A DNA stretch of 64,000 nucleotides, taken from Prostheceraeus crozeri (lineage: Eukaryota; Platyhelminthes; Polycladida; Euryleptidae). Shown piece after piece: positions 57,861 through 64,000 of this stretch. Both the position numbers and the translations under genes were made by a program. Below the pieces are notes generated by a model. It was not told the DNA's origin and searched no databases. It worked only from the letters and a program-made list of their open reading frames with translations. The stretch lies in the NCBI GenBank assembly GCA_907163375.1, contig CAJQUW010012957.1, positions 196,501 through 260,500 of the forward strand, written 5' to 3'. Position 1 is the first letter of the stretch. Every line of letters starts with the position of its first letter.

Positions 57861-58593
57861 AAAATACGCTGCAAATCGCTGTATTAGTACGGCAGCCAGA
57901 GTAAACTTTTACAAGGAAGGAGGCCGAAAATGAGGCTTTCACGGAATGATGCGCGTCTGAGGACCTCAATAGATCAGGTATACCGTGCTACGACTCTTTT
58001 CAGACAGGATCAGAGAAAAACACTTGCAAATTCAATGAGAAACAAACTAGTTTTCGATAAAAATGAGGTTCTTTATGTTTTCTCTGAATAGGTGAAAAGA
58101 ACTACGTAAGTATCGAACATCAACATTAATTTCTATTTACTACATTGACATTTTTGCATAAAGGCAATAACAAAGGCATGTTTCGTGAAAGCTGCGATAA
58201 AAAGTAGAATTATTTTATCTATTACACACACGTCAAATACTACTAATGCATTTATGAGTAGTATAGATGATGATGTCTTCAAAATTCAAACAATTTTGAA
58301 TGAAGTCTCATGATGGATGTTATGTCATTTCAGATCAAATTAAAATAGCCGAATCAAACTAATAATAAAAAATCGTCATTTTTGAAAAATGAAAAATGCG
58401 AAATCAAAAAGCGCCAATCCAACGGCTTTGATAACAAATGATGTTCCTTTCGAAAATGTGCTTACCTTGAACTATATTTTACAGATGCTCTTTAAAAATG
58501 GTATTTGTTTGACTTCCCAGTGCAAAATCGAAAATAGCTTGACAGAATATTACAAATACGCAAAGTGCTAGAAACACCTTTTGTTACTCTGAA
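57861..58593. other. Intron, nothing recognised
   Basis: The part to about 57960 may still belong to the right Penelope-like arm. Beyond that no feature is supported. Confidence 0.35.
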
Positions 58594-58905
58594 GGCTGGT
58601 TTCCATTGGGTCGCGCGTCGTACGTTGTAACACCGTCTTCCGCAATAGCGCGCTCTGATTGGTCAATGTTTCACGCAGCTGCACTTCAGCTCGTTAGATG
58701 ATCTCCAATCAATGTCTGCTGATTTTCACGTGCGTGTCACCCTTGCAACGTCGCATGAAATGCAGTGCATATTGTAACTTCGAATATTGCAGCGCCATGG
58801 ACGTCGAGCCATCTTGTCGCAAGAAAAATGGAAGATTGTGACGTCAAATTTCACGCGACTGCACAGACGTTGAAGCGACCTACAACAACCCATTGGAAAC
58901 CAGCC
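58594..58905. mobile_element. MITE with GGCTGGTTTCCATTGGGT ends (312 bp)
   Basis: The left GGCTGGTTTCCATTGGGTCG is mirrored by ACCCATTGGAAACCAGCC at the right. The interior is CpG-richer than its surroundings (CGCGCGTCGTACG, GCGCGCTC). No coding content. A target duplication is not clear; superfamily unassigned. Confidence 0.75.
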
Positions 58906-59477
58906 TTGACTCTTCGTTCTTTTACCAGATGCGCAGGCGGAGGTGATTACGCAAGTCCATACCTTGTCACAAATTCTCGTCGTCGAGCTGCGCATTTCAA
59001 GAGACCCTTCTTTGATGCAGATGAGCAGCTTAGTTGTGAAGTAGGCTTCCTGTGGAAGCAATTCCAATGCTTGCTAGTGTTGAAGCATTCAGACGGCCCT
59101 CAATAGGATTCCAATATGCTCTATGGACAGCTAATAATAAGAAATTTCTTTGTCTAATGTATTTCTATTACGGATTATATCGGACTTTAATATTAGCGTG
59201 TTTTTGTTATTCCATATTTACCTCTACGAGAGATACAGTTATTAGTTCTTGTTGGGCTAATATGAATTTTACATTATCTAATGCATTTCTATGTATTGTA
59301 GCTTCGACTGTTATTTATTTTCTTTCAGATGTAGTCGATTGCTTTGAGAAGTTAAATAGCGTTAGTTGATTTATGCACTCGTAAGCAGGGATAACTGTCT
59401 GCAACGAATTCATTCATAACGAAATGAAATCCGATTGCTGATATAGAAATTGAAATATGTTTTCACCAGTATCACTG
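58906..59477. other. Intron, nothing recognised
   Basis: The open frame that begins inside the MITE and runs to 59106 has no recognised domain. No other feature. Confidence 0.35.
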
Positions 59478-59479
59478 TA

Positions 59480-60878
59480 CGGGGTGGCGCACAAAGATGC
59501 GCCCGCAATGAATAGCGTGATTCGCCAAGTCAAATGCAAAACACGCGTGCTGTCTGACATTGTGTGCCATGAGCGTATAGTCTGACTGAAATCTGTTCAT
59601 GACACTCTGCAATCGATTATGCTGTTACGAGTGATTTTGATTAATTTACATGTGGTGTGAAGAATGGCAGACACGGAACAAAGACGGTTTATCGACAGAA
59701 TAAGAGCAATAACATTCAAGCAAAGCAAAGATGAAGGGGCCCATTTTATAACAAGGCAATGGGTAGCTGAGAAAATTGGTCGCAGTGAAACATTTGTTAA
59801 AGAGAATTGGAATCGGGATCCATATGATTGTGAGATGAGAAAGGAGAACATTGGACGGTCTGGAGAGGTGCTGAACGAACATGAGAAGAGGATAATCAGT
59901 CTCAGCGCTGGAAGACAAAGAAAAAAGCACCAGACAGCTAACGAAACAAATAGCAACAGCTAGAGGTAACAGGCCTAGCCCATCTCGTCGAACAGTTAAA
60001 AGATATATGCAGTCACAAGAGATGAAGCCATTCCATGTCATAAAGAAACCTTTCAAAAGTCCACAACAGCGGGAGAATCGAGTTGGTTCTGCAATTTCTT
60101 GAGGCTTTGGACGATTGATGATTTTATCCATGTCCGTGTGCATCGATGAATTTTCATTTACGTTAGCAGGAAAACAAACCATCAAAATGATCGCGTCTGG
60201 GCCACATCCATCGATTTGATCGAAGACATGAACGATTTCGACAGGTTTCTGCACATCCAGAATGCATTGGACTTTTTGTATGTTTTTCTGCGAAGAAAAT
60301 GATGGCCGTTATCAAAGAACAAGGACAGTCGTGGACTGGAGAATACTTCCGAGAAACTATTCTTACCCAAAATGTATTCCCCTTTTTGAAAAACAGGAAA
60401 AATGTCATCGATCCTGATGAAGTAACATTCCTTCACGATAAAGCGCCTGTTTCAAAGCTCTTGCAACGCAACAGCTCTTGAGAGAGAACAATGTCGATTT
60501 CTTCTACAACAGCCAATGGCCAGGGAATTCACCAGATTTAAATCCCTGTGAGAATTTAGGCGCAATCATCAAGGACAAAGTTGAAGCTGTTCTTCATTCA
60601 TTCCCCAACAATCAACAGCATAGCTGACAACTTTACCGAAGTGTGCTTCATGATGTTCTATCAAATCTGAGAATGACTCAAATTTATTCCTTCGTTTGCT
60701 ACACTCTTTCCCTCAACGCTTGGCTGCGATCATAGCAGCACGTGGTGGTCATACCAACTATTGACTGTGTTTGGTCTTTTGTCTTGACATTTAATGTTAC
60801 ATTTCATAAAATAAATCATTTTAATAAATAATACTTTTACGACATATCGTTACGGGCGTATCTTTGTGCGCCACCCTG
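59480..60878 (+). mobile_element. Tc1/mariner-superfamily transposon, full length (1,399 bp)
   Basis: The left end CGGGGTGGCGCACAAAGATG and the right end (inverse of CAGGGTGGCGCACAAAGATA) match over about 30 bp apart from four transition-type differences. TA lies outside both ends (59478-59479, 60879-60880). It contains a transposase gene in the same orientation. Confidence 0.9.
59664..60764 (+). pseudogene. Tc1/mariner-superfamily transposase, frameshifted
   Basis: The N-terminus MADTEQRRFIDRIRAITF and WVAEKIGRSETFVKENWNRD form a helix-turn-helix. After a frame change near 59910, TKQIATARGNRPSPRRTVKR and YMQSQEMKPFHVIKKPFKSP follow, then CIDEFSFTL (first Asp). MMAVIKEQGQSWTGEYF and VTFLHDKAP (second Asp) come next. 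After another shift come NVDFFYNSQWPGNSPDLNPC and ENLG (third acidic residue), ending RLAAIIAARGGHTNY with a stop at 60762-60764. The ARGGHT-Y end and DDE order are standard for Tc1-like enzymes. At least three to four frame changes and stops make it inactive. The length, near 365 codons, is normal. Confidence 0.82.
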
Positions 60879-60880
60879 TA

Positions 60881-62484
60881 CAGGATTCATCTACAAAAAT
60901 TGTAAACATATTTGCACAACATATGCAAGAGGTGAGCGGGACTGGAGCACTGTAGGCATTAAAAACCTCGTTACGTTGAGAGAAGTCTGAAATACATTTC
61001 TGTAATACATTCCATATCAATTGTTTGAATAGACTATATTTACATCGAAGTCGCTTATCACATTTTGTCGCATCAGTTTTAAAGTTGGTTGTGAATCTGA
61101 CTTGAATGTAGACCGACTACAACAACGGACGGATGCATCGCGTTAATAGTGTTCAAAGTCGAGTTTCTCTCTGCAATGTCCCTAAATTCAACACTTTTGC
61201 GCACAGTGGAGAATCATTTTAAGTTCTTGTGAACAAAATAAACAAAGAAATTGGCAAGTGAAAGAATAATTATAAGAAACACAAAGCTGTGATGGAGAAC
61301 TCATGACAATCAGCAGCAAACTGAGAATTAAAGAGCATATAAGAAATCAAATAAACAAATTTTCTTGAAACCGGATGCACATATAGCGTAATCAGGAGAA
61401 CACAGACCTTTAGTAGAAGGCTTCTTCAAAGTAACAGAGAGATTGCCAGAGGAAAACGACACTTTGAATCAGGGATCATCAAAAATTAATTGAATTTCAA
61501 TTCATTGATTTGCTAAGAAATTCCAATTTCAATTAATTAACGGCTCAGTAATAGCAATTTCAATTAAATGATCAAAAGCAGCAATCTAATTGCAATAAAA
61601 TTATTTTGATTAAAAGATTGCTTTGAAGTGATCCTGAAAGCTGATACCATTAAAAAAGGCATTGCATTGTTTTGATACCACATCTCATGAAGGTCAAATG
61701 AACATGTCGTGAACTCCTTCATCTTCAAAATTCAAATTTGAATTCGAAAAACTCAGACTCGATTAGTAGAACACTATTGCACGGGTTGGAGCACTGCACA
61801 AGCTCATTTTCCATGTAGTACCAAGTCCTTTTTTGAAAATTTCATCGTTTTTTCGAGAAAATCGGTTTCTGCTGGCTTTGCTGGTTGTTCGTGTAGGGAA
61901 AATGCTGGAAATTGGTGCACAAACTCAGTTTTTAGTGCTTGTATCTAAATTTTCCATTGGAATACTGTATCACCAATATTTCCACCAATTTTTTGAATTT
62001 AAATTTGAATTTTGAAGCTGAAGGAGTTCAAATTTTGAAACGTTCTTGTCTGTACAAATTCTGCGTCATTAATAGTACGTGTACATGTGGTTTTCGATTC
62101 TGTACAAACTGTTTTCAAAAATTTGGTGTTGAAGTTGGTGCTAGCTAGCTTCAACGACATCAAATTATCAGTGGATCCTTTCTTTGTAGTTTCAATTGAG
62201 CTGTTGTATATTTGAAAAATGTTGGGATACAAACAGTGTTTATTACAAACAATGAAAGTAAAGGGTACCAAATACAAAGAAAAAATGGTTGAAAGAAGCA
62301 TTGAAACTCTTGGCTTGATTGTGATCATTGTCCCACTTGTTGCTCTATTTGTCACACGATGCTGGATAATCTATTATTGACATTACTACGCAGTCGAATG
62401 ACATGCTGATATGCTGTCTCGCTACAACATGAATACTGGTAGGATTCTGCCAATAATAATGGATAATAAGCTGTCGATATCACT
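60881..62484. other. Intron, AT-rich, nothing recognised
   Basis: Includes an AATT-rich stretch near 61485-61610 (repeats of TTCAATTAATT type). No coding or structural feature is supported. Confidence 0.4.
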
Positions 62485-63522
62485 TAGAGATGACTTCTGC
62501 CTTCACTCGCATTCCTTTTGAATCGTCAGCGTGGCCTAGTGAAGAAGGCACGAGCTCGTCTCCACCGCGGACTTCGGTTCGATTCCTGGGTCAGGCGAGT
62601 GAGGGGGCGGGAAACAAGCATAGAGTAGGGATAGGTAGAGTGTCGACTCAAAAAAGTAACAGTATACAGTGAAAATTTATGTATATGAAGAGATTCAGTT
62701 TTTTTGCATAGATTACGTGGGCCAAAAAAATATTTGATCATTTTTAAAAAAAGTCAAAATTTTGCCAATTTATATACTATCGAGATGAATCTCCTAAATA
62801 TTAAGTAGTATGAACGAAGTTGGATATCAAAGGGAATGAATATTTTCTAATAAGCATCTTAACAAAAGCGGAAATCAAGCTGATTATCAAGGGAATTTCA
62901 TGATCCGTATTATAATGGACGTCTTCATGAAAAAGTCACGATCTTATTCGTGCTATCTTGGCTGAAATTTCAAGTTTTTAATTCAATTTTTACCGGCATG
63001 ATTTTATGATTCACTGAATTCATGTTTCAATATTTCTTGAATCTGAATAGTGATGTGGACCCATTTACATCTTTCAAAGTTAAATGAGGTCATTGTCTTT
63101 GATGATGTGATTTTGCTCTGCCAATGGCAGGTTGCCTGTGATGTGATCGCGCTTAAGAAAATACTCTTGAGGTTGAGCATGGAGGTGATAGCAAACCATC
63201 GAATTGCTAATGTAACAAACATTAAATCTCCAAGGCTGTCATGAGAATCTGTAAAATAATATCATTTCCTTCTGCATTACTATCATGATCACTCAATTCC
63301 GTTGAAATTTCTTCAAAACTGCAGAAATCTGCATATCTCACATTTCGTAGCAATTAGCAATTATATCCCCTTCGAGTTCATTTAATAAAATCGAAAGTGT
63401 ATTCACATTGAGGATTTAATAAATGCGGAGTTACCATTCTACCTAATATACTTACTCTATGGAAAGAAGGGTGTTGGTGTCTTGTATTGACTTAATGGTT
63501 GTCAATCTCTTCAGATATTCAA
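62485..63522 (+). mobile_element. tRNA-derived SINE split by a CATAGAGTA MITE
   Basis: Head at 62485-62618 with A-box-like TGGCCTAGTGA (62532-62542) and B-box GGTTCGATTCC (62576-62586); tail at 63470-63522 (GGGTGTTGGTGTCTTGTATT and onward). Head and tail together correspond to the uninterrupted copy at 35787-35957. The tail ends about 26 bases before the FMNL exon. Confidence 0.85.
62619..63461 (+). mobile_element. CATAGAGTA MITE, copy 3 (843 bp), inside the SINE
   Basis: CATAGAGTAGGGATAGGTAG at the left, TATACTTACTCTATG at the right. The flanks GAAACAAG (62611-62618) and GAAAGAAG (63462-63469) agree at 7 of 8. Because the host SINE is recognisable on both sides, the boundaries of the family are fixed independently of its own repeats. 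Confidence 0.9.
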
Positions 63523-63548
63523 ATCTATTATTGTTTATCAACTTGCAG

Positions 63549-63727
63549 ACCAAGAGAGATGTAGGAGGACGAATTGACGTCGATGGGAAATCATCGACAC
63601 AGATTCTCAGTGACTTAGAAATCTCCTTAAGGACGAATTCAATCGAATGGGTCTACACCTTCCTTGAAAGTGAAGGATTGGATGCTCTAGTGAACTATCT
63701 CTCCATAATGGTCCGCGACCTTGTACG
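63549..63727 (+). CDS. FMNL: Formin-like protein (FMNL/Frl), internal coding exon
   Basis: Part of the GTPase-binding/FH3 (diaphanous inhibitory) region that binds Rho-family GTPases and holds the formin inactive. The exon begins after TTATCAACTTGCAG in phase 0 and encodes 59 complete codons plus two bases: [91 protein letters not shown] is the hallmark of FMNL/Frl proteins, nearer to them than to Daam or Diaphanous. The family's two-to-three-residue insert before GLD (DDTNQ/NEENR) is shortened here to SE. The exon ends at CG|GTAAGA in phase 2; a stop lies just beyond the donor at 63729. Later exons are outside the window. Confidence 0.9.
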
Positions 63728-64000
63728 GTAAGAAAAGAGCTTGCGATGATTCATAAATTTGAGTTAATGACGATTGCATGCCTCTGTTGCATATCTATTG
63801 CCACTGGGCGGGTTTTATTGATAGGAATCACATTTAATCCTCAGAGACCTGTGGGGTCCAGTAGACCCCTTTTACAAATGCTTTGTTTGTCTGCTTCAAT
63901 CGATATCAAATCATTAGAAAAATTGATTTTAAGTAAAACAATTATGTTTGCGTGCAGCAAGTTGATAGAACTAATCCTTCGAGTGTCTCTCAGCCGTCTC
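63728..64000 (+). other. Start of the next FMNL intron
   Basis: Follows the GTAAGA donor. It contains a small hairpin, GGGGTC-cagta-GACCCC at about 63853-63869. No exon is seen before the window ends. Confidence 0.5.

Larger units (their letters stand above)
37717..63548 (+). other. FMNL intron region, about 25.8 kb, transposon-rich
   Basis: Bounded by GTAAGT at 37717 and CTTGCAG at 63542-63548. Both recognised exons meet here in phase 0, so direct joining keeps the frame. Homologues have about 20 extra residues at this point (a PP-x-Y-IxKLK-x-Y-like stretch), so a 60-70 bp exon may lie inside; I did not find it. The contents are listed separately. Confidence 0.65.

Noticed and set aside
58765-59106. 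113-residue frames on both strands near 58.7-59.1 kb
   Set aside because: They begin inside the 312-bp MITE and overlap on opposite strands, with no domain in either.
59646-60254. 202-residue minus-strand frame overlapping the Tc1/mariner-type transposase
   Set aside because: It is the antisense shadow of the transposase gene and has no recognised domain.
1-64000. LTR retroelements, endogenous retroviruses or Polintons
   Set aside because: I looked for gag/protease/integrase-type motifs, paired long direct repeats and capsid or DNA polymerase B signatures and saw none. The retroelement pieces present are Penelope-like or LINE-type.

Overview
The window is AT-rich metazoan DNA with split genes, canonical GT-AG splice sites and a dense, nested transposon load. 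The mix of Penelope-like, RLE-LINE, Tc1/mariner and hAT elements, a tRNA-headed SINE and many MITEs and hairpins suggests an invertebrate, probably marine. I cannot place it more narrowly. Only one host gene is recognised with confidence: the 5' part of a formin-like (FMNL/Frl) gene on the + strand. Its first coding exon (37498-37716) encodes a predicted N-myristoylated start and the beginning of the GTPase-binding/FH3 region. A second recognised coding exon (63549-63727) carries the next conserved block. About 25.8 kb of transposon-filled sequence lies between them, and the gene continues past the right edge.

Layout. 1-8.8 kb: intergenic MITEs, a 1.75-kb TIR element with a Myb/SANT-like coding remnant, and a Tc1/mariner-type remnant. 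8.8-11.1 kb: a homopurine G-rich block about 2.15 kb long followed by a short pyrimidine block. 11.8-13.2 kb: a rearranged cluster of a 522-bp MITE. 16.4-19.2 kb: a candidate TIR element holding a roughly 600-bp internal tandem duplication. 20.5-21.8 kb: a Penelope-like endonuclease fragment interrupted by a 522-bp MITE. 23.1-25.3 kb: a Tc1/mariner-type element. 27.4-31.5 kb: an RLE-type LINE 3' region split by later insertions, including an element with a 26-bp CACATGTG satellite. 33.8-34.3 kb: a Penelope-like 3' end with a hammerhead-like motif. 35.6-36.0 kb: an inverted SINE pair inside a single 13-bp target duplication.

FMNL intron (37.7-63.5 kb): two hAT-type elements with 8-bp duplications, Penelope-like fragments, a 522-bp MITE, mariner and Tc1 elements (one with a nearly readable transposase containing a 69-bp intron, one bounded by matching TIRs and TA), several long palindromes, a Penelope-like inverted pair, and a SINE split by a MITE that ends just upstream of the FMNL acceptor.

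There is no operon-like organisation. Outside the FMNL exons nearly everything interpretable is mobile DNA, and nesting gives relative ages. I saw no LTR retroelement, Polinton, rRNA, functional tRNA gene or CRISPR array. Two stretches (about 17.4-18.0 kb and 28.17-28.50 kb) differ from their sister copies mainly by single-base insertions and may be unpolished assembly.
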